This document shows, in pieces, positions 43,754 to 52,566 of a DNA stretch of 64,000 nucleotides. Origin of the DNA: Rhodococcus antarcticus (GTDB taxonomy: Bacteria; Actinomycetota; Actinomycetes; Mycobacteriales; Mycobacteriaceae); contig NZ_CP110617.1 in the NCBI RefSeq assembly GCF_026153295.1, positions 1 through 64,000 on the forward strand. The letters are read 5' to 3'. Position numbers and translations under genes: made by a program. The notes below the pieces were generated by a model that saw only the letters and a list, made by a program, of their open reading frames with translations, did no database searches and was not told the DNA's origin. The stretch's first letter is position 1. Each line of letters begins with the position of its first letter.

Positions 43754-45688
43754 TCAAGGCCTCGGTGGTCGGTCTCCGGCAGGGGCCAGTGGTGTCCCTG
43801 TGGTGCTGGTGGGTTGTAGGCACTGCGGTGGTAGGGGGAACCAGCGCAGTGCCTCGAAGTCCGGTGGAAGGCCGGTGGGTCCGTCGGGCACTTCCGCGGT
43901 CCGTGACGTCAGCAGGGTGCGGGCGTCGCGCACGTCATTGGCGAGGGCGTCCTCGCCGAGGGTCGCCCGGGCCGCCGGGTACCGCAGCTCACCGGTGTCG
44001 TCGTAGCGCACGTCATGCAGGCGCAGGATGGGTTGCCACGGGCCTGCGCGGTGGTGCCATAGTCCGGTGTGTGGGTCGAAGGTGTAGTCGGTGAGCAGCC
44101 GGTGGCCGTAGTGGGCCACCAGGTCGACCGCGTCGATGAGGTAGTCCCGCACGGTGTCGGAGATGAAGTAGTTGAAGTTGAGGCGGGTCCAGCCGGGTTT
44201 GATGCCCTCGCAGCCGAGCCCGATCTCGTGCCGGAAGGCGTGGGAGTGCTGGGGGTCGATGGCCAGCAGGCGGTGGCCGTACGGTCCGGCGCAGGAGCAG
44301 CCACCGCGGGTCTGGATGCCGAACAGGTCGTTGAGCAGGGCAACGACGAAGTTGTGGTGCAGGTAGCGCCCGCCGCCGGCCCGCAGGCGGAAGGAGACGA
44401 TGGACAGTCTCCGGGCCTGGGAGTGGCCGAGGATGTCGATGTCGGGGTTGCTCTGCCACCGTTGCAACGCGTGGCGCCACAGGCGCGTCTCTCGTTGCTC
44501 GATGAGGTCGGTGCCCACGGCGTCCTTGAGGGCGAACACCAGCCCGGCGCGGATCGACTCGATGATCGCCGGGGTGCCGCCCTCCTCCCGGGCCACGGGG
44601 TCGTCGAGGTAGCGATGGCCCGTCGGGTCCACGAACGCCACCGTGCCGCCACCAGGCGCGGTGGGCACGCTGTTGCCCACCAGCTCTCGGCGCACCACCA
44701 GGACCCCGGGGGTCTGCGGGCCACCGACGAACTTGTGCGGGGAGAGGAACACCGCGTCCTTGTGGTCGTCGGCCCCCAGGCCGCTGCTGCGCACCCGGAT
44801 GGGGACGTAGGGCCCGGCGGCGGCGTAGTCCCAGAAGGACAGTGCGCCGTGCTTGTGGAGCAGGGCGGCGACCCGTTCGGTGTCGGTGAGCACACCGGTG
44901 ACGTTCGATGCGGCGGAGAAGCTCCCGATGAGCAGCGGCCGGTCGGCGTACTCGGTGAGCCGTTCGGCCAGCTGAACCAGGTCGATGTGGCCGTCGGGGT
45001 CCTCGTCGATGACGATGACGTCGGCGATGGACTCCCGCCACGGCAGCTCGTTGGAGTGGTGCTCGTAGGGGCCCAGGAACACCACCGGACGCTGGTGTGC
45101 GGGGATCCGCTCACCCAACCGGTAGCGCTCGTCGAGGCCCGCGGGAAGGCGGAGCTCGAGGATGCCCACGAGCTTGTTGACCGCCGCGGTGGCCCCCGAC
45201 CCGCAGAAGATCACCACGTCGTCCTCAGTGCCCCCGACCGCGTCGTGGATGAGCCGCCGGGCGTCCTCCCGCAGCTGCGAGGTCTGCAGCCCGGTGCCGG
45301 AGCTCTCGGTGTGGGTGTTGGCGTACCGCGGGAGCACCTGGTGGCGCAGGAAGTCCTCCAGGAAGTCCAGTGACCGCCCCGAGGCGGTGTAGTCGGCGTA
45401 CACGATCTGACGCCGGCCATAGGGACCGTCCACCACCTCACCCTCACCCAGGACCCCACCCCGGATTCGCTCCACCAACGGTGAGCTCGGTGCCGGACCC
45501 GAGCAAGAGGTGCCCCCTGACCGCAGCCCGAGCCCCGCCGCACCGTCGTCGGTGGCGTACGGGCCCCGGCCCCAAGTTGGGTCAGAGACGACGGTGGTGT
45601 CCACCTCGGCGTTGGTCAGATCGGCGGGTGGAGCAGTCCAAGCCCCGGCGGGTGCGGTGAGGGCGGAATCTTGTCTGGGCGTCGCCAT
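43754..45688 (-). CDS. Class V aminotransferase-fold PLP enzyme (SufS/Csd-like)
   Basis: A 644-residue protein from ATG 45688. The PLP lysine is in LSPHKFVGGPQTPG; SGATAAVNKLV and SFWDYAAAGPYVPI match cofactor contacts. The cysteine loop is RGGCSCAGPYGH. N- and C-terminal extensions of about 90 and 120 residues make it longer than SufS (about 410). A cysteine desulfurase or selenocysteine-lyase-like role is inferred. No Fe-S assembly genes are adjacent; other sulfur genes follow downstream. Confidence 0.8.
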   Translation of the reverse strand: MATPRQDSALTAPAGAWTAPPADLTNAEVDTTVVSDPTWGRGPYATDDGAAGLGLRSGGTSCSGPAPSSPLVERIRGGVLGEGEVVDGPYGRRQIVYADYTASGRSLDFLEDFLRHQVLPRYANTHTESSGTGLQTSQLREDARRLIHDAVGGTEDDVVIFCGSGATAAVNKLVGILELRLPAGLDERYRLGERIPAHQRPVVFLGPYEHHSNELPWRESIADVIVIDEDPDGHIDLVQLAERLTEYADRPLLIGSFSAASNVTGVLTDTERVAALLHKHGALSFWDYAAAGPYVPIRVRSSGLGADDHKDAVFLSPHKFVGGPQTPGVLVVRRELVGNSVPTAPGGGTVAFVDPTGHRYLDDPVAREEGGTPAIIESIRAGLVFALKDAVGTDLIEQRETRLWRHALQRWQSNPDIDILGHSQARRLSIVSFRLRAGGGRYLHHNFVVALLNDLFGIQTRGGCSCAGPYGHRLLAIDPQHSHAFRHEIGLGCEGIKPGWTRLNFNYFISDTVRDYLIDAVDLVAHYGHRLLTDYTFDPHTGLWHHRAGPWQPILRLHDVRYDDTGELRYPAARATLGEDALANDVRDARTLLTSRTAEVPDGPTGLPPDFEALRWFPLPPQCLQPTSTTGTPLAPAGDRPPRP

Positions 45689-45820
45689 GGTTCAAGCCTG
45701 CCCCCGGTGGGGTTCGAGCAGCAGGGACCAACGACACCCACCACAGGGGTCGTGCGAACCACGCAGGGTGGGGATCCTTGGGCCCGCTGCGCGGGGTGGT
45801 CGGCGACCAGACCCGGTGTC

Positions 45821-45955
45821 ATGACCAGGACAGTGCGAGACCAGGCCGTGGTGGTAGGCGTCGACGGATCGGAGAGCGCGGACCGGGCGGTGCGGTGGGG
45901 TGCTACCGAGGCGGCTCGCCACCACGTGGGTCTGCTTACGGTGGACATCAGCTGA
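45821..45955 (+). pseudogene. Universal stress protein fragment
   Basis: A 44-residue frame from ATG 45821: QAVVVGVDGSESADRAVRWG, then ATEAARHHVGLL. This is only the first third of a UspA domain; its end overlaps by 8 bases the end of a convergent lipoprotein gene. It is a truncated relic. Confidence 0.65.
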
Positions 45956-46616
45956 CGTCGAGCTCCTGGTGCATGCCGTCGCTGTAGTGGTTGGCGAGGT
46001 TGCACACCATCTCGTAGTGGCCGGCGGGCAAGGTGACGTTGACCCAGGACGCGCTGCCGGAGGTGATGCCGTCACCGGCACCGTTCCCGCAGCTGGTGGA
46101 GGCTTCGCCGAGCGCGCCGTCCTCGGTGACCTTGCCGTCAGCACCGACGGTGCGTTGACCCGCACCCGCCCCGGCGTCCAACGGCAAGATGATGAGTTCG
46201 TGGGTGCGCCAGCCCCGGTTGTCCACGACGAAGCTGACCTGCCCGGCCGGCACGCTCACCGGGGTGGCCTGCAGCATCATCTGCGCACCCGCTGGCGCGG
46301 TCCCGCCCATCGTGGTGTTCATCCCCATGTCGCCCAGGGTCACGGTGACGGTGCTGCCAGGAAGCGATGTCGGCCGCGACGAGCACGAGGCTGCAGAGGA
46401 CTGGTAACCCCCACCGCCCATGCCGCCGCCGCCCGAGCCCCCACCGCCCATGCCGCCGCCGCCCGAGCCCCCACTGCTCGTGTCGCTGCCAGCGCCGCCC
46501 ATCAGGGAGCTGCCCGATCCCTGCGAGGGACTCGAGCAGCCCGTGAGAACAACTCCACCCACCACCGCGACCACGACAGACGTCCTCACCCGGCGCCAAG
46601 ACCACAGTCCATCCAT
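45948..46616 (-). CDS. Cupredoxin-like lipoprotein
   Basis: A 222-residue protein; GGTGGAG precedes ATG 46616. Lipobox VVLTGCSS at the N-terminus, then a Gly/Met-rich linker (GGGGMGGGGSGGGGMGGGG). The C-terminal cupredoxin domain keeps copper ligands: His in WRTHELIILP, Cys in EMVCNLANHY, His and Met in SDGMHQEL. It would carry electrons or bind copper at the cell surface, in line with the multicopper oxidase downstream. Confidence 0.85.
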   Translation of the reverse strand: MDGLWSWRRVRTSVVVAVVGGVVLTGCSSPSQGSGSSLMGGAGSDTSSGGSGGGGMGGGGSGGGGMGGGGYQSSAASCSSRPTSLPGSTVTVTLGDMGMNTTMGGTAPAGAQMMLQATPVSVPAGQVSFVVDNRGWRTHELIILPLDAGAGAGQRTVGADGKVTEDGALGEASTSCGNGAGDGITSGSASWVNVTLPAGHYEMVCNLANHYSDGMHQELDVS

Positions 46617-46625
46617 GGCTCCACC

Positions 46626-46832
46626 TCACCGGGGCATGCGCATCACCGGAAGAGACGGAGGTCCCGGCGACCCGCGACCAACGGTCCCTCCAGGGTTTAC
46701 CTGCCAGTCCACAACCCGGGCTCGGGTACTGAGCGCGAGATCACCGTCGGAGCCCAGGTCCCCTACGTGCGCCTTCCGCGCGAGGTGGACCTCGTTCGCG
46801 AGGTCAGGCTCGTGCTGCAGCTTGAGCACCAC
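46626..46832 (-). pseudogene. Fragment related to the small gene at 47424-47585
   Basis: The frame reads VLKLQHEPDLANEVHLARKA, like LLELEHELDVANDSHPARPN of the small gene at 47424-47585. No ribosome site or start is evident. Probably a relic of a duplicate. Confidence 0.35.
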
Positions 46833-47032
46833 CTCAACATCCCGAGGTGTCCGCGAGACGATGGGCGGCGGCGTAGGCGCTCGAGGACGTAGGACGCCGG
46901 GCAGCTACCGGTGGCCACCAGCAGAAGCTGGTTGACCTCCACGAGGCCGGCGACCACGAGGAACCGCGGGCTGACGGTCGCGGCCAGTACGGCGGTTCCC
47001 AGCGTGACCGTCCCCGCCATCGCGAGCGGCAT
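46763..47032 (-). CDS. DUF2892-like small membrane protein
   Basis: 89 residues from ATG 47032: MPLAMAGTVTLGTAVLAATV, then FLVVAGLVEVNQLLLVATGS and CPASYVLERL. Two hydrophobic segments and the N-Q-L...G-x-C-P pattern match DUF2892 proteins, often near rhodaneses. The C-terminal 40 residues are unlike the family, so the end may be altered. The ribosome site is weak. Confidence 0.45.
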   Translation of the reverse strand: MPLAMAGTVTLGTAVLAATVSPRFLVVAGLVEVNQLLLVATGSCPASYVLERLRRRPSSRGHLGMLRWCSSCSTSLTSRTRSTSRGRRT

Positions 47033-47423
47033 GCAAGTGGTGGGCTATCCGGCGGTGGTGCTGCACCGCGTGGTCGGGGGTCTCCTGGTGGTGGCATTTC
47101 AGCGGTGTGCCGCGACAGGCACCCACAAACTCCCCATGCGGTACGTCGGTGGGGCTGTACCCCATGGGTTGGGGGTGTTGGCCGTGCGGTCGTCGGTGCT
47201 GTCGGGTCCCGACCAGGGGTGCACCCCGCCGTGTGGTCGCGCCTCGTCACCAGGACGCACGAGAACGTCCACCGGTGTAGTCGGTGGGCGGCGACCCTCC
47301 GTCACGTCGGGTGCCGCACGGCGGTAGCGGGGATGGACGGGTCGTACTGTCTCCGACGGCCGAGAGGAGTGCGCATGCTCACCCCCTGCTTCCGCACCCC
47401 ACTTCAGCGCACTTGAGCGGGGC
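47033..47423. other. Intergenic, no firm gene
   Basis: About 390 GC-rich bases. Frames run through but lack starts or family patterns. Nothing is supported. Confidence 0.4.
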
Positions 47424-47585
47424 TCAGCTCCGGGAGGGGCGGGCGGGGTCGGGGGTGGCTTCCCGCACCGCCCACGTGTTGGGCCGTGCTGGGTGGGAGT
47501 CATTGGCGACGTCGAGCTCGTGCTCGAGCTCGAGCAGGGTCTCGACGCGGCTGGGGGGCGGTGGGTCGTTCGTGGGTGTTGGCAT
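47424..47585 (-). CDS. Small polar protein of unknown function
   Basis: 53 residues from ATG 47585, preceded by the strong site AAGGAGGGACC. Sequence features: Pro-rich start, then VETLLELEHELDVANDSHPA, a short acidic helix. Not recognised. It follows DUF302 and the CstR-like gene on the same strand and may be cotranscribed. Confidence 0.6.
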   Translation of the reverse strand: MPTPTNDPPPPSRVETLLELEHELDVANDSHPARPNTWAVREATPDPARPSRS

Positions 47586-47684
47586 GGTCCCTCCTTGCGG
47601 GGTCGGATCGGGTTCCACGGTGCTCGTGTGGCCGCCCCGGGGCCAGGGTCGTTGGACCTCGTCCGGCCTGCGGGGTGGGGCTGG

Positions 47685-48077
47685 TCAGCCGGCGAGGGTG
47701 GCGAGGGCGGCGTCGAGGCGGGTGGTGGCCTCGTCGGCGAGGGCGGCCATCGCGGGCAGGTCAGTGACCGAGGCCATCAGCTGCGGGTCGAGGAAGGAGA
47801 CGATGGAGCCCTCCCCGTCCCCGCGGACGACCACGTTGCAGGGCAGCAGGACCCCGGTGGAGCGGTCGGCGTCGATGGCCTGTTCGGCCAGCGCCGGGTT
47901 GCAGGCGCCGAGGATGACGTAGGGCTCCATGTTCTTGTCCCGCTTGGCCTTCATGGTGGCCTGCACGTCGATCTCAGTGAGGATCCCGAAGCCCTGCTCG
48001 GCGAGGGCGGTGGTGGTGGCGGCGACGGCCTCGGCGAACGGGAGCTCGACGGAGACGCTGTTCTGGTAGCTGGTCAC
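47685..48077 (-). CDS. DUF302 protein
   Basis: A 130-residue protein from ATG 48077: VSVELPFAEAVAATTTALAE, then GILTEIDVQATMKAK, YVILGACNPALAEQAI and VLLPCNVVVRGDG. This is a complete DUF302 domain with its two conserved cysteines (GACNP, LPCNV). Members are often near persulfide/sulfur oxidation genes. The gene lies 40 bases after the CstR-like regulator gene. Confidence 0.88.
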   Translation of the reverse strand: MTSYQNSVSVELPFAEAVAATTTALAEQGFGILTEIDVQATMKAKRDKNMEPYVILGACNPALAEQAIDADRSTGVLLPCNVVVRGDGEGSIVSFLDPQLMASVTDLPAMAALADEATTRLDAALATLAG

Positions 48078-48117
48078 GGTGGGCCTCTCGGTGTGGTGGG
48101 CGTGCTCGGGTTCGTGC

Positions 48118-48381
48118 TCAGGCGAGGGAGAGGAAGAGGCGCTCGAGCTCGGCCTGGTCGACGGCGCGGGTGCCCACGTCCTCGAGCAGGCACTGCTCCA
48201 GACCCGTCGCGATGATCTTGAACCCCGCCTTGTCCAGGGCCTTGGAGGCCGCGGCGAGCTGGGTGACCACCTTGGAGCAGTCCTGACCCTCCTCGATCAT
48301 GCGGATCACCCCGCCGACCTGACCCTGGACCCGCTTCAGGCGGGCCAGCACATCGGTCAGCTGGTCGGTGTCGATGTCCAC
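48118..48381 (-). CDS. CsoR/CstR-family sensor repressor
   Basis: 87 residues from GTG 48381 (GGAG 7 bases upstream); an earlier ATG (48408) lies inside the operator and lacks a ribosome site. Helix 1 LARLKRVQGQVGGVIRMIEE, then GQDCSKVVTQLAAASKALDK and FKIIATGLEQCLL. Cys35 and Cys64 match the two cysteines of the family. The histidine four residues before the second Cys in copper-sensing CsoR is Gly60 here. That favours a CstR-like persulfide sensor over a Cu(I) sensor. It is divergent from an MMPL exporter gene across three TACCC/GGGTA boxes. Confidence 0.82.
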   Translation of the reverse strand: MDIDTDQLTDVLARLKRVQGQVGGVIRMIEEGQDCSKVVTQLAAASKALDKAGFKIIATGLEQCLLEDVGTRAVDQAELERLFLSLA

Positions 48382-48397
48382 GGTCCGCTCCGTCCCT

Positions 48398-48520
48398 GGT
48401 ACCCCCATGGGTACCTCTCCACGCGACTGTAGCGCTAGGGCCGGAGGTCCTGTTCCTGCGAACCGGTACCCCCCAGGGTACTGCTACGTTTGACGGCAGC
48501 GGGTACCCCCACCCGTATCC
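48398..48520. promoter_or_regulatory. Three CsoR/CstR-type operator boxes
   Basis: GGTACCC...GGGTACC (48398-48415), GTACCCCCCAGGGTAC (48466-48481) and GGGTACCCCCACCCGTATCC (48501-48520, imperfect). G/C-tract sites flanked by TAC/GTA are typical of this repressor family and lie between divergent genes. Confidence 0.65.
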
Positions 48521-48540
48521 CGATCGTGGAGGAGAACGTC

Positions 48541-50715
48541 GTGAGCAGCGCAACCACCCTGGTGACGGACCCGTCGCCCGGCCCCGATCCGTCGGGGCCG
48601 GGCGTGCGCACCGAGGGTGTGCTGGCCCGGCTCGGGCGGACCATGGCGCTGCGGGCGCGGTGGGTGTTCAGCGTGTGGCTGATCGCCCTGGTGGCGCTGG
48701 GTGCGCTGGCCCCGTCGGTGTTCAGCTCGCTGGCGGGGGCGGGGTGGCAGGCGAACGGTTCGGAGTCCGTCGCCGTGCGGGAGCTGGCCCAGGCCCACTT
48801 TGGTGGGGCGTCCTCGGCCGCCGTGCAGCTGGTGGTGCACTCCGACACCGCAGTGGTGACCGACCCGGCCGTGCAGGACGTGCTGACCCGGGCGACGGCG
48901 GTGTTCGCCGCCGACCCCCGCTTCGGGCAGGTCGTTGCGCCGCAGCCCGGGGCCACGATCTCCGCCGACGGTCACACCGGGATCCTGATGGCCGGGGCCA
49001 CGGGCACCACCGACGACATGGTGAAGGCCGTCGACGACGTGAAGGACCGCCTCACCGCACTGTCGGGCAACGGGATCGACGTCTACCCCACGGGCGCCTC
49101 CGCACTGTGGTCGGACTTCAACGCCGCCAACCACGACGCGATGATCACCGCAGAGCTGTTCTCCTGGCCGGTGACCCTGGCGATCATGGTGGTCGCCTTC
49201 GGCTCCCTGGTGGCCGCGGGCCTGCCGCTGCTGCTCACCCTGGCCGGGCTCGTCGCCTCCGCCGGTGGGCTGGTGCTGCTCAACACCGTCACCCCGATCT
49301 CGGTGTGGGCGATGAACTTCGCGATGATGTTCGCCCTCGCCCTGGGCATCGACTACGCCCTGTTCCTGGTGGCCCGCTTCCGCGACGCCCTGAGCCGCTC
49401 CGGCGACCGGGAGCAGGCCGTGGCCGAGACGATGGACACCGCGGGCAAGGCCGTCGTGCTCTCCGGGCTCACCGTGCTGGTCAGCCTCTCGGCCGTGCTG
49501 CTCGTGCCCGCCCCGGCCGTCCGGACCATGGCCGTCGGCATCATGCTCGCAGTCGCCTTCGTGCTGCTGGCGACGCTGACGCTGCTCCCGGCCGCCCTGG
49601 GTCGGCTGGGGGAGAAGGTCAACGCCGGGTCCCTGCCGCACGCCCGCCGTCAGGTCCACCGCTCCCCGCGGTTCGCCTCCTGGGGCCGGCTGCTGCACGC
49701 CCACCCGTGGCCCTTCGCCCTCGGCGCGCTCGGGGTCCTCGTCGCCCTGACCGTCCCGGTGTTCGGCCTCAAGGTCGCCATGCCCTCGATCCAGGTGGTG
49801 CCCGCGGACTCCGCGGTCCGCCAGGGCTACGACCTCGTCCAGGCCGGCTTCGGCCAGGGGGCACCCGGCCAGCTGCAGATCATCGCCCCCGCCACCCAGG
49901 CCGACGCCGTCGCGGCGGCCGCACGGGCGGTCCCGGGCATCGCGATGGTCGGCCCCGCCCAGGCCGCACAGGACGGGTCCGGGCTCGTGCTGCTCTCCGC
50001 AGTCCCCAACGTCGACCCCTCCGCCCCCGCCATGGGGGGCATCCTCGACCAGCTCAGGGCCGACCTGCCCACCGATGCGCTGGTCGGTGGGGCGCCGGCG
50101 GAGAACCTCGACCTGCAGTCCGCCCTGAACACCTACCTGCCGATCGTGGTCACCGTGATCCTCGTGCTCGGGTTCCTGCTGCTGCTCGTGGCCCTGCAGG
50201 CCCCCCTGATCGCCCTGCTGGGCACCCTGGTCAGCCTGCTCTCCACCGGTGCCGCGTTCGGCGTCGCCAAGCTCGTGTTCCAGGACGGGCACGGTTCCGG
50301 GCTGCTCGGGTTCACCCCGCAGGGCTTCCTCGACGGCTGGGGCCCGGTGTTCTTCTTCGCGATGATCTTCGCGATCGCCATGGACTACACCGTGTTCCTG
50401 CTCTCCACCGCCAAGGAGCACTACGAGCGCACCGGGGACCCCGAGGTCGCCGGAGTCGACGGGCTCGCCCACTCCGGGCGGGTCATCCTCGCCGCCGCCG
50501 CCGTGATGGTCGCGGTGTTCTTCTCCTTCGCCCTGGCCGACCCGCTGCCCCCCAAGGAGATGGGCGTCATCCTCGGCGTCGCCGTCCTGCTCGACGCCGG
50601 ACTCGTCCGGCTCATCCTGCTGCCGGTGCTGCTGCGCCTGACCGGGCACGCCGCCTGGTGGTCCCCGCCCTGGCTGCGCCGCGTCCTGCCCACCATCCGC
50701 TTCTCCCACACCTGA
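48541..50715 (+). CDS. MMPL/RND-family membrane transporter
   Basis: A 724-residue protein from GTG 48541 (GGAGGAGAAC upstream). Twelve membrane helices in two blocks; after helix 1 (WVFSVWLIALVALGALAPSV) and a large outer loop comes LFSWPVTLAIMVVAFGSLVA. MFALALGIDYALFLVARFRD and MIFAIAMDYTVFLLSTAKEH carry the conserved GxxxDY-type motif (D-Y) for proton coupling. Substrate unknown; lipid or sulfur compounds are possible. Operator boxes put it under the CstR-like repressor. Confidence 0.88.
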   Translation: MSSATTLVTDPSPGPDPSGPGVRTEGVLARLGRTMALRARWVFSVWLIALVALGALAPSVFSSLAGAGWQANGSESVAVRELAQAHFGGASSAAVQLVVHSDTAVVTDPAVQDVLTRATAVFAADPRFGQVVAPQPGATISADGHTGILMAGATGTTDDMVKAVDDVKDRLTALSGNGIDVYPTGASALWSDFNAANHDAMITAELFSWPVTLAIMVVAFGSLVAAGLPLLLTLAGLVASAGGLVLLNTVTPISVWAMNFAMMFALALGIDYALFLVARFRDALSRSGDREQAVAETMDTAGKAVVLSGLTVLVSLSAVLLVPAPAVRTMAVGIMLAVAFVLLATLTLLPAALGRLGEKVNAGSLPHARRQVHRSPRFASWGRLLHAHPWPFALGALGVLVALTVPVFGLKVAMPSIQVVPADSAVRQGYDLVQAGFGQGAPGQLQIIAPATQADAVAAAARAVPGIAMVGPAQAAQDGSGLVLLSAVPNVDPSAPAMGGILDQLRADLPTDALVGGAPAENLDLQSALNTYLPIVVTVILVLGFLLLLVALQAPLIALLGTLVSLLSTGAAFGVAKLVFQDGHGSGLLGFTPQGFLDGWGPVFFFAMIFAIAMDYTVFLLSTAKEHYERTGDPEVAGVDGLAHSGRVILAAAAVMVAVFFSFALADPLPPKEMGVILGVAVLLDAGLVRLILLPVLLRLTGHAAWWSPPWLRRVLPTIRFSHT

Positions 50716-50736
50716 ACCCACGAGAGGACCACCACC

Positions 50737-50901
50737 ATGTGCCGAGCAACCCCCTGCACGACGTGCGGCAAGACCACCTGGGCCGGCTGCGGCCAACACG
50801 TCGACACCGTCATGGCCCGCGTCCCGGCCGCGCAACGCTGCACCTGCGACCGCACCACCCCGGCACCGTCACTGCTGCGCCGGTGGCTCACCCGAGGCTG
50901 A
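50737..50901 (+). CDS. Cys-rich miniprotein downstream of the MMPL gene
   Basis: 54 residues from ATG 50737 (GAGAGGA upstream): MCRATPCTTCGKTTWAGCGQ, HVDTVMARVPAAQRCTCDRT. Six cysteines in CxxxxCxxC, GC and CxC patterns plus a His suggest zinc or other metal binding. It lies 21 bases after the transporter gene. Small Cys-rich proteins of this look are seen beside such transporters in actinobacteria, role unknown. Confidence 0.7.
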   Translation: MCRATPCTTCGKTTWAGCGQHVDTVMARVPAAQRCTCDRTTPAPSLLRRWLTRG

Positions 50902-51224
50902 GCAGCCGGCCAGCCGGTGGGCGAGGTCCCCGACGCCGCGCGGCGGCGGCCTCGCCGAGCTCACCTCCTCATGACCAGCAGATGCTGGTACCGCAGCACC
51001 AGGATCCGCCCGCCGCCGGGGCCTGAGACCCCGTTCCTGGGGTTCTGGTCCCCGGCGTCGTGTGGCCGCCGCCGAGAGTGCTCGCAGCGGTCCCCGTGCT
51101 GGGTCGCGGGTCGGATGGCCGCGGTGGGTGGGACGTTGGGCCCTGCCCCGGGGAGGTGGCTGTCCGACACGGTGGGAAGGGCAGGGAGCGCCGAGGGCGT
51201 GCCCTGAACGCGAGGAGGTTAGGG
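50902..51224. other. Intergenic with a nested hairpin
   Basis: About 320 bases without a gene. At 51015-51056 an outer stem (GCCGGGG... / ...CCCCGGC) encloses ACCCC gttcct GGGGT; it may terminate the transporter transcript. A promoter for the SHOCT gene must lie in the second half. Confidence 0.5.
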
Positions 51225-51485
51225 ATGTTCTGGTACGGCAACGACGGTGGTTACGGCGGCGGTGGGGGTGTCGTGGTCATGGTGGTGGGCATGCTGCTGT
51301 TCTGGGGGCTGGTGATCGCCGGCATCGCTCTGCTCCTGCGGCGCCCGCACCGGGAAGCGGGCGGGATGGTCCCCGCCCACCGCAGCGCCCAGCAGGTCCT
51401 CGCTGAGCGGTTCGCCCGCGGCGAGATCGACGAGGGTGAGTTCACCGCCCGCCTGTCCGCCCTTCACGGCCCGAAGAAGCTCTGA
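51225..51485 (+). CDS. Small membrane protein with SHOCT domain
   Basis: 86 residues; CGAGGAGG precedes ATG 51225. A Gly/Tyr-rich start, one membrane helix (VVVMVVGMLLFWGLVIAGIA) and a C-terminal SHOCT domain (QQVLAERFARGEIDEGEFTA). SHOCT domains are short oligomerisation modules on membrane proteins. It is one of three in this region. Confidence 0.85.
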   Translation: MFWYGNDGGYGGGGGVVVMVVGMLLFWGLVIAGIALLLRRPHREAGGMVPAHRSAQQVLAERFARGEIDEGEFTARLSALHGPKKL

Positions 51486-51593
51486 CCGCGTGCACCCGGC
51501 GCTCTGATCGACCGGCCCCGGCAAGGTCCGCCTCGCGCAGGCCGTCCGATCGAACACCCAGGGCCTCGTGGCCCTGCCACAGACAGGAACACG

Positions 51594-52091
51594 ATGCTCG
51601 GAGCTGGTCGCACTGCCGCCACCAACATGGACAAGCAGGGCTTTGGGGACCTCGACGCAGCAGCCAAGTCCCGCTACGCGGTGCCGCTGCGCTTCACGCC
51701 CGCGCTCGGCACGGCCCTGATCGTGGTCGGCCTGGTGTTGCAGTCCCCGCTCTGGCTGGCCGCTGTCGCGGTGATAGCCCTGAGCGGTGTCCTGCTGCCC
51801 GAGGCCATGGTCCTCGACCTCGTCTACAACCACGGCGTCCGGCACCTGTTCGGCGGCCCAGCACTACCCCCGACACCACCACCACGACGGTTCTCCTACG
51901 CCCTGTCCGCCACCCTGCTGGCTGGTTCGGCGCTCGCCTTCACCCTTGGCCTCCCGGCGTGGGGATACCTCCTCGGAGGCGCCGTCGCCGTCGGCGGCAC
52001 GATCCTCACCCTCACGCTGTGGTGCCTCGGATCGTGGATCTACCGGCTGATCCCCGGACGCACACCAGCAACCACCACGAACCCGAGGTAG
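51594..52091 (+). CDS. DUF4395 membrane protein
   Basis: A 165-residue protein from ATG 51594. Four hydrophobic segments (PALGTALIVVGLVLQSPLWL, LAAVAVIALSGVLLPEAM, then ALSATLLAGSALAFTLGLPA and YLLGGAVAVGGTILTLTLWC). The N-terminal part RYAVPLRFTPALG... and the overall shape fit DUF4395, often linked with thioredoxin or rhodanese genes. Role in redox or sulfur metabolism is inferred. Confidence 0.7.
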   Translation: MLGAGRTAATNMDKQGFGDLDAAAKSRYAVPLRFTPALGTALIVVGLVLQSPLWLAAVAVIALSGVLLPEAMVLDLVYNHGVRHLFGGPALPPTPPPRRFSYALSATLLAGSALAFTLGLPAWGYLLGGAVAVGGTILTLTLWCLGSWIYRLIPGRTPATTTNPR

Positions 52092-52287
52092 CCGCACACG
52101 CCGGCAACGACACCACCTCGACGACTGGACGACTGGACGTCCCTGCTCGTGTTCCTCGCCACCGTCACCGTCCGGCTGTGGCCCGCCTACGTCGCGGTGC
52201 GGGCCGGGACATCGCTGTGACCGACCCGGCGCCCACCACTCCCGACGCCCGCCAGAGCGCGGACCCTGCAAACACAGAAGGAGTGAC

Positions 52288-52566
52288 GTGACCCAGCTCG
52301 TGATCGACGCAGTGCATCCGTTCGCGCTCGCTGGGCCGGATGGTCCGGTGACAGTGCTCGCAGGCCCGGGGGGTCCGGGAGGCCTGGTGGGCGTAGGGGG
52401 CGGGTTCGGCAGCATCACTGCCCTGCTGGTGGTGTTCGCGGTGGTCGCTCTGCTGGCGGTGGTGGCCCGGTTGACGACCTCCCGCCGCCGTGGTCGCGGC
52501 CGCGGCACCGGCACCGGAGTGGCTGAGCTCGACCAGCGAGACGTGCGGAGGGGTGGGTCGTCGTGA
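52288..52566 (+). CDS. Small single-pass membrane protein
   Basis: 92 residues from GTG 52288 with AGAAGGAG just upstream. One membrane helix (FGSITALLVVFAVVALLAVV) then a strongly basic stretch (RLTTSRRRGRGRG) and a polar tail. It overlaps the SHOCT gene. No family is recognised. Confidence 0.6.
   Translation: MTQLVIDAVHPFALAGPDGPVTVLAGPGGPGGLVGVGGGFGSITALLVVFAVVALLAVVARLTTSRRRGRGRGTGTGVAELDQRDVRRGGSS

Noticed and set aside
48484-50835. 783-codon minus-strand frame opposite the MMPL gene
   Set aside because: Mirror of a GC-rich transporter gene; no family, no start signal.
52110-52220. Frame ending in LLVFLATVTVRLWPAYVAV before the TGA near 52220
   Set aside because: A hydrophobic segment is visible, but no ATG/GTG start with a ribosome site precedes it.
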